This document shows positions 1 to 8,063 of a stretch of 64,000 bases of DNA, piece by piece. A model generated the notes under the pieces. It did no database searches and had not been told where the DNA came from. It was given only the letters and a program-made list of their open reading frames with translations. The position numbers and the translations under genes were made by a program. Each line of letters begins with the position of its first letter. The stretch's first letter is position 1. This stretch comes from Pontiella desulfatans (GTDB lineage: Bacteria > Verrucomicrobiota > Kiritimatiellia > Kiritimatiellales > Pontiellaceae). The DNA lies in assembly GCF_900890425.1 (NCBI RefSeq), contig NZ_CAAHFG010000001.1:3286001-3350000 (forward strand), in the 5' to 3' direction.

Positions 1-49
1 CAACCGGTGGTAGACGTATAGGCATTGAACCCTAACCCGGAGGTCATGA

Positions 50-1231
50 ATGAAACGGTTCTTTGCCAAGCACGCAAAATCGAGTGCCCTGCTCCTCACG
101 CTATCCATCCATGCCGCCCTGCTGATTGTGGCAACGGGTTTCGTGGCCTTCAAAATCCTGGTTGAGCCGCCCGTCGAATTCCGCCCGGCGCAGTTCGATC
201 GCAAAAGGCCGAATGTACCGCTCAAACTGAAGCCGCCCAAAACACGAACCCCCAAGGCCCCCAAGCCAAGACTCCAGGAGCCGAAACGGATTACAGCAAT
301 CAAACCGACGAATGTAATCCTTCCCCGGATGGCCATGATCGGTGTGCCCATGCTCGGCAACACGGACGGAGCCAACGAGGGACTATCGATTGGGTTCGAT
401 ACGGAATTCAACTTTTTCGATTCGCAGGCCAAGGGGGAAAAGGTTTGCTTCATCGTCCACTTCGGCCCGGCCACCATCGGCAAGACCCCCTACAGCCGAA
501 TGACCGGCTATACGATCCGCAAGCGGCTGGAGGACATTGTTGGCCAGCTGCCGGACTATGCGCTGTTCAATGTGGCCTGCTATTGGGCGGGCGACACCTG
601 CGCCATGGCGCCGCAAATGATGCTGGCCAACCCGGCCAACAAGGAAAAGGTGCTCGACTGGATGGAACCCGTTAATCCGCTGGAAGGCAACTACAGCCAT
701 TGCTTTGCCTGGAACGATGCGGAAAGCCGCGTACGCTCCGCACGCAACCAGTGGCCCACCCGCGTCGAACCGCTTCCGGGCTATTCGACGAAATGGGCCT
801 ACCCCTACGTCGTCCCCGAACCTCTCGAAAAAAAATATCTCGGCAACAAGGGCTTCACGCACTGGGGCCGCGCCGTCGCCTGGTCGATCCTGACCCAGCA
901 GCCGGACACCATCTTTGTGCTGACCACCAACTATATCGACGGTTGGGGCGGCGGCGGGAAAGGTGAACCGGCCAAGATGGTGGCGGGCTACAAAAAGATG
1001 ATGCTCGATGCCTACGGGCCCGACAAAAAACGCTGGCCCACCATCAACGTCGTGGTGCTCGCCCATGCCGGCAAGGATTCAACCGGAGCCCACAACGTGC
1101 TCGATTCCCAGTTCGGCCCCATCGTCCGCGCCTTCCATGGCGACGGCTCCGTCATCGAAGACATTTCCAAGTTCATGAACGATGCGGAAAAGAAGCTGCT
1201 TCGGCAGTATGCTTCGGAGCATGGAGAATAA
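50..1231 (+). CDS. TonB-like membrane-anchored protein with a degenerate VWA-like domain
   Basis: The protein has 393 residues. One membrane helix (about residues 12-36) is followed by a Pro/Lys-rich stretch (about 55-90) of the kind that crosses the periplasm in TonB-type proteins. The rest (about 125-393) is a globular periplasmic domain whose strand-helix order recalls a von Willebrand A fold, starting with KVCFIVHFGP. The metal-binding DxSxS motif of true VWA domains is missing, so metal-dependent ligand binding is unlikely. A GGAGG ribosome binding site at 39-43 fixes the start. ExbB/ExbD-like partners might lie upstream, outside the window. The anchor is clear; the function is unknown. 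Confidence 0.8.
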   Translation: MKRFFAKHAKSSALLLTLSIHAALLIVATGFVAFKILVEPPVEFRPAQFDRKRPNVPLKLKPPKTRTPKAPKPRLQEPKRITAIKPTNVILPRMAMIGVPMLGNTDGANEGLSIGFDTEFNFFDSQAKGEKVCFIVHFGPATIGKTPYSRMTGYTIRKRLEDIVGQLPDYALFNVACYWAGDTCAMAPQMMLANPANKEKVLDWMEPVNPLEGNYSHCFAWNDAESRVRSARNQWPTRVEPLPGYSTKWAYPYVVPEPLEKKYLGNKGFTHWGRAVAWSILTQQPDTIFVLTTNYIDGWGGGGKGEPAKMVAGYKKMMLDAYGPDKKRWPTINVVVLAHAGKDSTGAHNVLDSQFGPIVRAFHGDGSVIEDISKFMNDAEKKLLRQYASEHGE

Positions 1232-1261
1232 TCGCCGCTCCGGCGCCCGGGGAGCGCAGCC

Positions 1262-2722
1262 CTATTCAAAATAGACGCCGCCCTTTTCCAGGGCCAGGCG
1301 CAAGTCCAAGTAGGGCAACGATCTGGAATCGTGGCCATTCAGCGCGCAGAGGGCGGCGGCCGTTCCGCTGGCCTGCCCCTGCCCCATGCAGCTGACCGTG
1401 TTGCGGGTCGACATGTGCGCCTTATGGTCGGAGGTGATCATCATCCCGGACACATAGAGGTTGTCCAGCCCCTTCACGCAGAGCGCGCGGTATGGGATGC
1501 CGTAGCTTCCGCCGTTGGCGATCTGGAAGCGCGGCGCCATGTCGTGGAATCCATACACGAAGACGTCGTCGTCGAAATGCATGCCATGGATCACGTCCTC
1601 GTGCGTGATGTCGTAGTCGCAGGCGACGCAGCGACCGCGGCGGATAACGAGCGAGGGGCTGGTGCGGGTCATGAACGCTTTCTCGAAGCCGGGGATGTGC
1701 GCGCGGAACAGCTCGACCCCCTTTTTCATGCGCTTGCGCAATTCCAGCTCGGCCTTCGCCACCGCATCGCGGTCGGTCGGGCTGACCGGCAGCTTCATGT
1801 TCATCTTGATGAACATCAGATAGTTGTCCTGCGTGGTGGTCGAGATGGCCGACATGCCGATCTTACGCGCGCCTTTGACGAACTCCTCGGGATAGCCCTG
1901 CGAACCCTCGGCGCCGATCCGGATGATGCGCCCCGGCTCGCCGCTACGCACGCCGTAGGCCAGCTGGTGGACGGCGTCGCGGTCGGCCAGGAATTGGTAG
2001 TAGCGTTCCAGGTCGACGTTCCCGAGCCCCATGCTGTTGACCACCGCATAGTCGTTGGGTTCGGTATACTCCGCGCCGGCGTGCGCGGCCAGGTCGGCAT
2101 AGCCGGTGCAGTCGACGAACGACTTGGCATACACCACCTCGCGCCCCGAACGGCTTTCGAGGATCACCCCTTTCACGCGCGGGCCCTCGGTCACCGCGCC
2201 CGCGAGGAAGGTGTTCACGCACACGTAGACGCCCGCCTCATCCAGCATTTCGTGCGCGTTCAACTTGTAGAGTTCGGTATCGATCGCCGTGCAGACCGAA
2301 TCGTACGCATAGTGCTTTTCCATTTCGGCATATCCCGTCGCACCGCCCATGGCCGTCAACCGATCGACCATTTCCGCGGGGATGCCGCGCACCAGTTGCC
2401 GCTTTTCAACGCCCGGAAACGCCTTCCAGAGATTATAGAAACTGTGTAGCGCAGTACCGCCCTCGACCGCAACCCCGCCGACATAGCCCTTGCCTTCCAC
2501 CAGGATGGTTTTGGCGCCGGTCCGCGCCGCGGCGATCGCGGCGATCACGCCCGCCGTGCCGCCCCCCGCCACCACCACATCGAATTCGCGGACGGGCAGT
2601 TTTTTGGAGGCTTCGGTGTAGAACCCCGCAACCTCCGTCTTTTCCGGGGCGGCCGTCGCCTGACCGGCCAGCAACCCCAAACCAAGTGATCCGGTCGTCC
2701 TATAAAAATCCCTGCGATCCAT
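1262..2722 (-). CDS. Tat-exported FAD-dependent oxidoreductase
   Basis: The protein has 486 residues. The N-terminus MDRRDFYRTTG followed by a hydrophobic stretch and AxA is a twin-arginine (Tat) signal, so the enzyme is probably folded with FAD before export. The dinucleotide-binding motif VVVAGGGTAGV lies at residues 49-59. The C-terminal part, with GLDNLYVSGMM and GQGQASGTAAALCA, is typical of the FAD_oxidored family (PF12831-like), which often sits near sugar or sulfatase genes. The ATG at 2722 is preferred over an in-frame TTG six codons upstream because AAGGGGG precedes it. Convergent with the gene at 50-1231. The substrate is not predictable. Confidence 0.88.
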   Translation of the reverse strand: MDRRDFYRTTGSLGLGLLAGQATAAPEKTEVAGFYTEASKKLPVREFDVVVAGGGTAGVIAAIAAARTGAKTILVEGKGYVGGVAVEGGTALHSFYNLWKAFPGVEKRQLVRGIPAEMVDRLTAMGGATGYAEMEKHYAYDSVCTAIDTELYKLNAHEMLDEAGVYVCVNTFLAGAVTEGPRVKGVILESRSGREVVYAKSFVDCTGYADLAAHAGAEYTEPNDYAVVNSMGLGNVDLERYYQFLADRDAVHQLAYGVRSGEPGRIIRIGAEGSQGYPEEFVKGARKIGMSAISTTTQDNYLMFIKMNMKLPVSPTDRDAVAKAELELRKRMKKGVELFRAHIPGFEKAFMTRTSPSLVIRRGRCVACDYDITHEDVIHGMHFDDDVFVYGFHDMAPRFQIANGGSYGIPYRALCVKGLDNLYVSGMMITSDHKAHMSTRNTVSCMGQGQASGTAAALCALNGHDSRSLPYLDLRLALEKGGVYFE

Positions 2723-2879
2723 GCCAGCCCCCTTCAACAATTTCGGTTAGTGGCAAACCGCTCCCTTCCACCCATTGGAACCCGTCCCCCGAGCGAACGG
2801 CACAAAGAGCAATGCCAGGATCAAATGGCGTAAAGGAATACGCGGCCCTTGTCAAGAGTCGGCATCCATCGCGGGTCAA

Positions 2880-3190
2880 GCATGCAACGCCGCATCCCCG
2901 GCGCTGTAGACCAGAATGATGTCGCCCGGCAGGTCGATGGTTTCCTGCAGCGAGGGAGCCAACGGTCCATTGGAATCCTCGCTGGACGGTTCGAAACCGG
3001 TTGCTCACACGAAAGCGTGATCTGATCTTTCTCCATGTCGTTGATCGCGGGATGGAATTGATGAAGCGATCCCGCGTTGACGCCCCGCCCCGTCAGCTCC
3101 CGCGCCATCAGCGATTCGAATTGATTGACACGAAACTTGCTCTCGCCGATGGCGATCACCGCCGTTTTGCCTAACTTACGTTCGGAAAAT
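2880..3190 (-). pseudogene. Decayed remnant, possibly of a small lipoprotein gene
   Basis: Between two intact genes the minus strand keeps about 45 codons of protein-like sequence, including KTAVIAIGESKFRVNQFES, ELTGRGVNAGS and a HQFHPAIND segment. It resembles the core of small PVC lipoproteins that pair a short beta strand with a GVxA turn. An in-frame TAG lies just upstream. Past about 3000 the plausible reading jumps frame to one containing SLQETIDLPGDIILVYSAGD, which ends soon after. No start, signal peptide or intact frame remains. The rest of 2723-3520 shows no other gene. The lipoprotein identity is a guess. Confidence 0.35.
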
Positions 3191-3520
3191 TCCGGGTTGG
3201 TCTACGACGGGTTCTTTCTGGACACGCACGAAGAGAGAAGGCTCGCGCACAGGGCCGCGGTGCTTAACGATAAGATCATCTTGTTCATACTGGATCATTT
3301 TTTGATGGATTGACGATGGGCAACCATAGTCCAAGCAACGGTCGCGAAGCGAGGCTTAGCCAAACAAAGCACATGGCACTATTATAGTCGAAAGGAGGAT
3401 GGTTGGTATACCTCCCATTTTCGACCGGCTCTTTTTCAGCGTGCGCGATATCGATTTGTGCATCCAGCCGGAGGCCTCCCCCTCAAGGAGGAATCATAAA
3501 AGAGAGACGATCCATCCCTC

Positions 3521-4903
3521 TTATTCGACGAGACGGAAGAAGCCGACGTCGTTGGTCGGAAGCAGCGTCCATTCCATCAGGTTGGTTCCATCCGCGATCT
3601 GGGGAACTCCAACGGTTTCCCACGTCGTGTTGGTGAGCGAGGAGCTGGACTGCAACGTGTTAGTCGTGCCCGCCTCGCCCAGCGTCGCGATGGTCCAAGC
3701 ACCGCCCGACGCGGGAAAGAGTTGAAGCATCGGGCCCCCGCCTACGGCCTCCGAGATACCGGGAAGATCGGCGTTCGTGTATAGATCGATGGAGTAAATG
3801 GTCGGCGATGTAAAATCAAGATAGGTCACGGCAATCACTGCCGTATCGCCTAATGAACCATGCTCATAGGTATCGAATGCGGCGGGCCTGCCTCTGACAT
3901 AGTTATCAAATTTTCCAATAACTCTCGCCCAAGTACCACCGCTGATCTGATAAAGCACCGTATCGCCATCGGATTGAGTTACCTGCACCCAGATTTTCCC
4001 GCTGCTCACCTGCCTAAGCTCCAACCCGAGGATGGTAACCGAGGCCAGACCGGGAACTACCTGACCAACCTTCGCGATGACGGTGGTGGTGGTGCCGTCA
4101 GAGGAAAAAAGCACGATATCCCCTCCGGATCCCACGCCCTTCACGTAGACTGTTCCCTGATCAATTTCCACAGTGTCATGATCAGGAGTGCCGGCATACG
4201 TCGTGCCCGCAACCCCCGGCATCGCGTCACCATTGCCGATGATTCGGGTCAAGGTTCCGTCAGAGGCGCGGCGTTGGATGTCATAATCCCCTATCATGCC
4301 CGTCGCGAAAGCCAACGACTCACCATCATAATCCAGTATCGAGGCCAAATCGGCGAAGTCCGAATTGTCCAGCCAGAGCTCATTCGGATTGCCCTCCGAG
4401 GCGTACCAGATGTTCACCTGTCCCAGCCCCGCATGTTCTAAATAAACGAATCGACCGTCGACATAGTTACCTAAATTAATCCGCTGTTCCGGCGTTGGAG
4501 AATCGACCGCCGACAACCCACTAGCAGTGTATGTTTGGCAGGGATAGATCAGAAGGTTGGCCACGGGACAGATCAGAAAACTTCCATCAGGCTTCGATCC
4601 CATGTAATCGAACCGTGCGGCCTCAGTGAACTCAGGCTGCGCCTTGACCGCGCAGGTATAAGCCCCGCTATCGTCCACGAAATAGACCCCGTTCCCCCAT
4701 AAACGATGCATAATGACGACCCCTGCGGAGTTAAGATAGATCTCCGATCCACTGGAAAACCTGGGAATTTCCGGCGCCCCTTGCGGCAATGAACCTCCGA
4801 CCCATATCCGACGAAAATCCTTTCCACCGAACGACGGATTTTGGGCCGAAACCTCAATCGATAGAAGGACTGCGAGAACGGGGTAAACCATGAACTGTTT
4901 CAT
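3521..4903 (-). CDS. Secreted protein of unknown function with a C-terminal module shared in this window
   Basis: The protein has 460 residues with a Sec signal peptide (about 1-20, ending EVSAQ). The body is beta-rich with repeated G-D/N-G turns (for example SSDGTTTTVIAKVGQVVPG and ASDGTLTRIIGNGDAMPG), like a beta-propeller or tandem sheet repeats of about 50-60 residues. The last 60 residues (TLGEAGTTNTLQSSSSLT through GFFRLVE) resemble the ends of the proteins at 40415-43885 and 43961-45703. A strong AAGGAG site at 4911-4916 sits seven bases before the ATG. No catalytic motif seen. Probably extracellular or cell-surface. Confidence 0.75.
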   Translation of the reverse strand: MKQFMVYPVLAVLLSIEVSAQNPSFGGKDFRRIWVGGSLPQGAPEIPRFSSGSEIYLNSAGVVIMHRLWGNGVYFVDDSGAYTCAVKAQPEFTEAARFDYMGSKPDGSFLICPVANLLIYPCQTYTASGLSAVDSPTPEQRINLGNYVDGRFVYLEHAGLGQVNIWYASEGNPNELWLDNSDFADLASILDYDGESLAFATGMIGDYDIQRRASDGTLTRIIGNGDAMPGVAGTTYAGTPDHDTVEIDQGTVYVKGVGSGGDIVLFSSDGTTTTVIAKVGQVVPGLASVTILGLELRQVSSGKIWVQVTQSDGDTVLYQISGGTWARVIGKFDNYVRGRPAAFDTYEHGSLGDTAVIAVTYLDFTSPTIYSIDLYTNADLPGISEAVGGGPMLQLFPASGGAWTIATLGEAGTTNTLQSSSSLTNTTWETVGVPQIADGTNLMEWTLLPTNDVGFFRLVE

Positions 4904-4926
4904 TGCACGTCTCCTTTTGAAGGTTG

Positions 4927-4936
4927 GGTATATACC
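4927..4936. promoter_or_regulatory. GGTATATACC dyad upstream of the secreted protein
   Basis: A perfect 10-bp palindrome 24 bp upstream of the start at 4903. It lies inside a longer imperfect dyad with outer AGGT/ACCT half sites at about 4921-4945. It could be an operator or part of a promoter. No regulator is identified, so this is only a candidate. Confidence 0.25.
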
Positions 4937-5060
4937 TTTTCACCTAGGAGTTAGCATAATCGGCCCCACCGGAACTATCCATGAGTATTATGATATTTAT
5001 TCTAGTATTTAATACTATGAACATGGGGATTTCCGCCCGTGGAGACCAAGCGATGGGCAC

Positions 5061-5204
5061 GCGGCCTTTTCGGGTGCGATGGTGACGGCGAAGCGGCTGT
5101 TGGATTCGGAGACAGCTTTGCCGTATAACAAGTTCATAGAGAACGCCTTCTTAATGTCGTCGATCTGACCGATGAAGGAAACGAGCGATGACAGAGGTAT
5201 TGAT
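5061..5204 (-). pseudogene. Remnant of a purL 3' region
   Basis: Two blocks match the intact purL at 8064-11033 in the same order and orientation. Positions 5142-5204 align with 8590-8652 (about 54 of 63 bases by eye), and 5061-5112 align with 8209-8260 (about 43 of 52). Translated on the minus strand they read SLVSFIGQIDDIKKAFSM (purL: LLVSSIGQIDDVKKAVTM) and SNSRFAVTIAPEKAA (purL: SNSRFVVTVAPEKAA). About 330 bases of purL between the blocks are reduced to 29. No open frame joins them. It is either a decayed duplicate or a displaced 3' end left after an insertion. The rest of 4904-5235 holds only the upstream signals of the neighbouring gene. Confidence 0.82.
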
Positions 5205-5235
5205 TACCGCCCCCCCGTCCCGCCCTGGGAAGGAA

Positions 5236-5556
5236 TCAATCCATCGTGCGGCAAAACTCGATGTCGGTGTTGTCGAACGTGAGCTTGCCAAGGCGCAGGC
5301 GGACGGTTTTCTCGCGCCCGGTCGGGTGCAGCAGGTCTTCGAGCATCAGCCGCCCCTCGAACTCCTCGGGCCAGCCGACCAGGCGTAGGCGGACTTTGCG
5401 GTTGAGCGCGATGCCGAAGCGCTCGTTCAGCATACGGATCGCCTCCGCCTGCTCCGACTCAAATGCGCTCCAGCCCTTTTCCTCCACAACAACGGGAAAC
5501 TCCAGCAGGCTGTCCGCCGAAAAATCAAAGTCCAATTGAGCATCATCATGCATCAT
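5236..5556 (-). CDS. Conserved-looking small protein of unknown function
   Basis: The protein has 106 residues, is acidic at the N-terminus and has no signal or membrane segment. The C-terminal half is strand-rich (NRKVRLRLVGWPEEFEGRL, VRLRLGKLTFDNTDIEF). Its ATG overlaps the stop codon of the 68-residue gene upstream by ATGA at 5553-5556, a sign of translational coupling. It is the last gene of the purL-helicase transcription unit, so it may assist the SNF2 helicase. I do not recognise the family. Confidence 0.6.
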   Translation of the reverse strand: MMHDDAQLDFDFSADSLLEFPVVVEEKGWSAFESEQAEAIRMLNERFGIALNRKVRLRLVGWPEEFEGRLMLEDLLHPTGREKTVRLRLGKLTFDNTDIEFCRTMD

Positions 5557-5759
5557 TTCATCGCAACTCCCACAGCATCTTCCCCACCAGCCGTCTCCGG
5601 GTAGTCCCGCTCGAACACCTCGGCCACTTCGATTTCGTGCAGCAGGATCGGCAACGCCTCCTCCCAGTTTTCACGCACGGTCTGCAAGGCGCTTTCATTC
5701 ACGCCATGCCGAATTTCGCACAAGCGCTGAAGCGCCCCGTCCAATGTCATCTTTTCCAT
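5553..5759 (-). CDS. Very small helical protein coupled to the helicase gene
   Basis: The protein has 68 residues, mostly predicted helix, acidic in its second half (HEIEVAEVFERDYPE). It overlaps the helicase stop codon by 13 bases; an alternative internal ATG at 5750 would give an exact ATGA overlap. It also overlaps the next gene by ATGA. This tight coupling on both sides supports a real gene despite its size. Function unknown; a helicase partner is possible from context only. Confidence 0.55.
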   Translation of the reverse strand: MEKMTLDGALQRLCEIRHGVNESALQTVRENWEEALPILLHEIEVAEVFERDYPETAGGEDAVGVAMK

Positions 5760-8035
5760 ATTTTCCCCGACTCCGATTCCAACGGCTTGAACAAATCATC
5801 GAGGTCGGCTTCGCCCCATTTGGCGAGCGCCTCCTTCTGGTCGCCGAGCAGTCCGTCGATCAACCCTCTTTTCCTTTCCTGCATCTCGAGGATGGTTTCC
5901 TCGACGGTGCCGGAGGCAATGAACTTGTAGACAAAGACCGGCTTGTCCTGCCCAATGCGGTAGGCCCGGTCGGTCGCCTGGCTCTCCGCCGCCGGGTTCC
6001 ACCACGGATCAAAATGAATGACGGTATCGGCGGCAGTGAGGTTGAGTCCCGTTCCGCCCGCCTTGAGGCTGATCAGAAACACCGGCACCTTCCCCGCCTG
6101 GAAATCGGCGACGGGCGTCTTGCGATCCTTCGTGCTGCCCGTAATCTTGACGTAGTCCACGCCGTGTTCCTTGAGCGTGTCCTCGATCAGCTTGAGCATG
6201 GAGGTGAACTGCGAAAAGATCAGCACGCGGCGGCCTTCCGGAACCATCTCGTGCAGCATTTCGCGAAGGGCTTCGAGCTTGGCGGATTCAAAAATATCCC
6301 GGGCAGATTCGAGCTTGAGCAGCTGCGGATGGCAGCAGACCTGCCGCATTTTCAGCAACGCATCCAAAACAATGATGTGCGAGCGTGCCAGCCCCTTGCC
6401 CTTGACGGCCTCGCGCACGCGGTCTTCGGATGCGGCGCGGACGGTTTCGTAGAGTTCCTTCTGCGCCAGCGTCAGCTCAATGCGGTGGATCATTTCCGTT
6501 TTAGGCGGCAGCTCCTTGACCACCTCGTCCTTGGTGCGGCGCAGCGTGAACGGAGCAATCCGCCGCGCCAGCACGCCGCGCACCACGCCGTTGCCCGCCC
6601 GTTCTATCGGCCATCGGAAATATCGGCGGAATACGCCGTGCGTTCCGAGCAGCCCCGGCATCACGAAGGAGAAGAGCGACCACAGCTCGTCGAGGTTGTT
6701 TTCCAGCGGCGTCCCCGTCAGCGCGATGCGCTGGTGCGCATCGAACAGGCGGACGATGCGCGCGGCAATCGTCTTGTGGTTGCGGATAAACTGCGCCTCG
6801 TCGAGAATCAGCAAATGGAAACGATGCTTAAGCAGTTCCTCGCCGTCGCGCGCCAGCAGCGGATAGGAGGTGACAATCAGATCATGGTTCGCGAAATCCT
6901 CGAAATGGTCGGCGCGTCCCGCGCCATGCGAAACATGAACGTTGAGCGACGGGGCAAACTTTTTTGCCTCGGCCTCCCAGTTGTAGAGCACGCTGGTCGG
7001 TGCCACGATCAGGCACGGGGCATCCATCCGCCCGGCCTGCTTTTCCACCAGAATATGCGCGAGCGCCTGCACGGTTTTACCCAGCCCCATGTCGTCGGCC
7101 AGCACGGCGCCGAAGCCCGCATCGCGCAGGAGTTGAAGCCAATTGAGCCCTTGCCGCTGATAGTCGCGCAGGTCGGCCTTCAACGCGCGCGGTTTGCGCA
7201 CCTTGGGGGCATCGGTCACCAGGGCCAACCGCGCCGCCTTTTCCTTGAGCACCTCGGGCAGCTCCGCCTGGAAATCCTCCAGGTCCCGCAGACGCGCCAG
7301 CTCCATGGCGCGGATCCATGGTATTTCGACCGACTCGCCGCCGGCCTTCAGCGCATCCTTGTCGAGCAGCTCCAGCAGCGAGGCCGTCAGCAGGTCGATG
7401 CGCTCCGGCGGGATCGACACCCGCCGCCCGTCGTCGAGCAGCAAATAGTCCAGCGGCTTACCGCCGTGCAGCCGTTCCAGCAAAAACGGAAGAATGTTGA
7501 TGCGCCGGTTGGACAGTTCGAAACCAACCTTCGCATGGAACGACCCACCGGCGGTTTCCTCCAGATCGACGTACCAGCCTTCCGGCGAATGGACTGAAAG
7601 CTCGAACGAGGCATCCATCTCGATCCGCCAGCCCTGCGCCTCCAGGACCGGAAGGGTCAGCTCGACAAACAGCAACCATTCCTGCTCCGTCCTGCAGCTT
7701 TTCCAACCGCTGCGCGGATCGGATTTGTCGACCCAATGATACACCTTCGTCAGGTTCTGCAGCGGCGGCAGATCCAGCAAAGCCGATAGCTTCAGCTCGG
7801 CATCGCGGTTGCGACGCACCTTTTCCCCGCCGCAATCGATCAGTGCCTTGGGGTGATCGGGCGGAATGCGGACGCCGTCGTATTCAAACTCCAGCCGAAG
7901 ACAATGCACCGGACCGGTCGTCCCGGCATAGAAATAGTTCTTCGCGAACCGCTCCGTTGGCAGCGATAAAAGCGAAAGCACCCCAAACGGAGTGCCCTGC
8001 TTCTCGGCTACGGCCTCTAAGCAGAAATCTTCCAT
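5747..8035 (-). CDS. SNF2-family DEAD/DEAH helicase
   Basis: The protein has 762 residues. The N-terminal 280 residues are strand-rich with no SWIM zinc-finger cysteines. The SNF2 ATPase starts at about residue 295 (LRDYQRQGLNWLQ), with Walker A DDMGLGKT near 320 and Walker B LILDEAQ. The C-terminal helicase lobe carries RVLIFSQFTSMLKLIED, GTGLNLTAADTVIHFDPWWN and the arginine-finger motif QATDRAYRIGQ. Such proteins are double-stranded DNA translocases that remodel protein-DNA or polymerase complexes. The gene begins 28 bases after the purL stop and is followed by two overlapping small genes. Members are often longer at the N-terminus, so an upstream start was considered, but purL leaves no room for one. 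Confidence 0.93.
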   Translation of the reverse strand: MEDFCLEAVAEKQGTPFGVLSLLSLPTERFAKNYFYAGTTGPVHCLRLEFEYDGVRIPPDHPKALIDCGGEKVRRNRDAELKLSALLDLPPLQNLTKVYHWVDKSDPRSGWKSCRTEQEWLLFVELTLPVLEAQGWRIEMDASFELSVHSPEGWYVDLEETAGGSFHAKVGFELSNRRINILPFLLERLHGGKPLDYLLLDDGRRVSIPPERIDLLTASLLELLDKDALKAGGESVEIPWIRAMELARLRDLEDFQAELPEVLKEKAARLALVTDAPKVRKPRALKADLRDYQRQGLNWLQLLRDAGFGAVLADDMGLGKTVQALAHILVEKQAGRMDAPCLIVAPTSVLYNWEAEAKKFAPSLNVHVSHGAGRADHFEDFANHDLIVTSYPLLARDGEELLKHRFHLLILDEAQFIRNHKTIAARIVRLFDAHQRIALTGTPLENNLDELWSLFSFVMPGLLGTHGVFRRYFRWPIERAGNGVVRGVLARRIAPFTLRRTKDEVVKELPPKTEMIHRIELTLAQKELYETVRAASEDRVREAVKGKGLARSHIIVLDALLKMRQVCCHPQLLKLESARDIFESAKLEALREMLHEMVPEGRRVLIFSQFTSMLKLIEDTLKEHGVDYVKITGSTKDRKTPVADFQAGKVPVFLISLKAGGTGLNLTAADTVIHFDPWWNPAAESQATDRAYRIGQDKPVFVYKFIASGTVEETILEMQERKRGLIDGLLGDQKEALAKWGEADLDDLFKPLESESGKIWKR

Positions 8036-8063
8036 CTCAAGAATGAGGGACGCTCGTTCTACC

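Noticed and set aside
5744-7597. 617-codon open frame on the plus strand opposite the SNF2 helicase
   Set aside because: Its composition (Arg/His/Gln-rich, no motifs) is that of an antisense shadow of a GC-rich gene; the minus-strand helicase has all SNF2 motifs.
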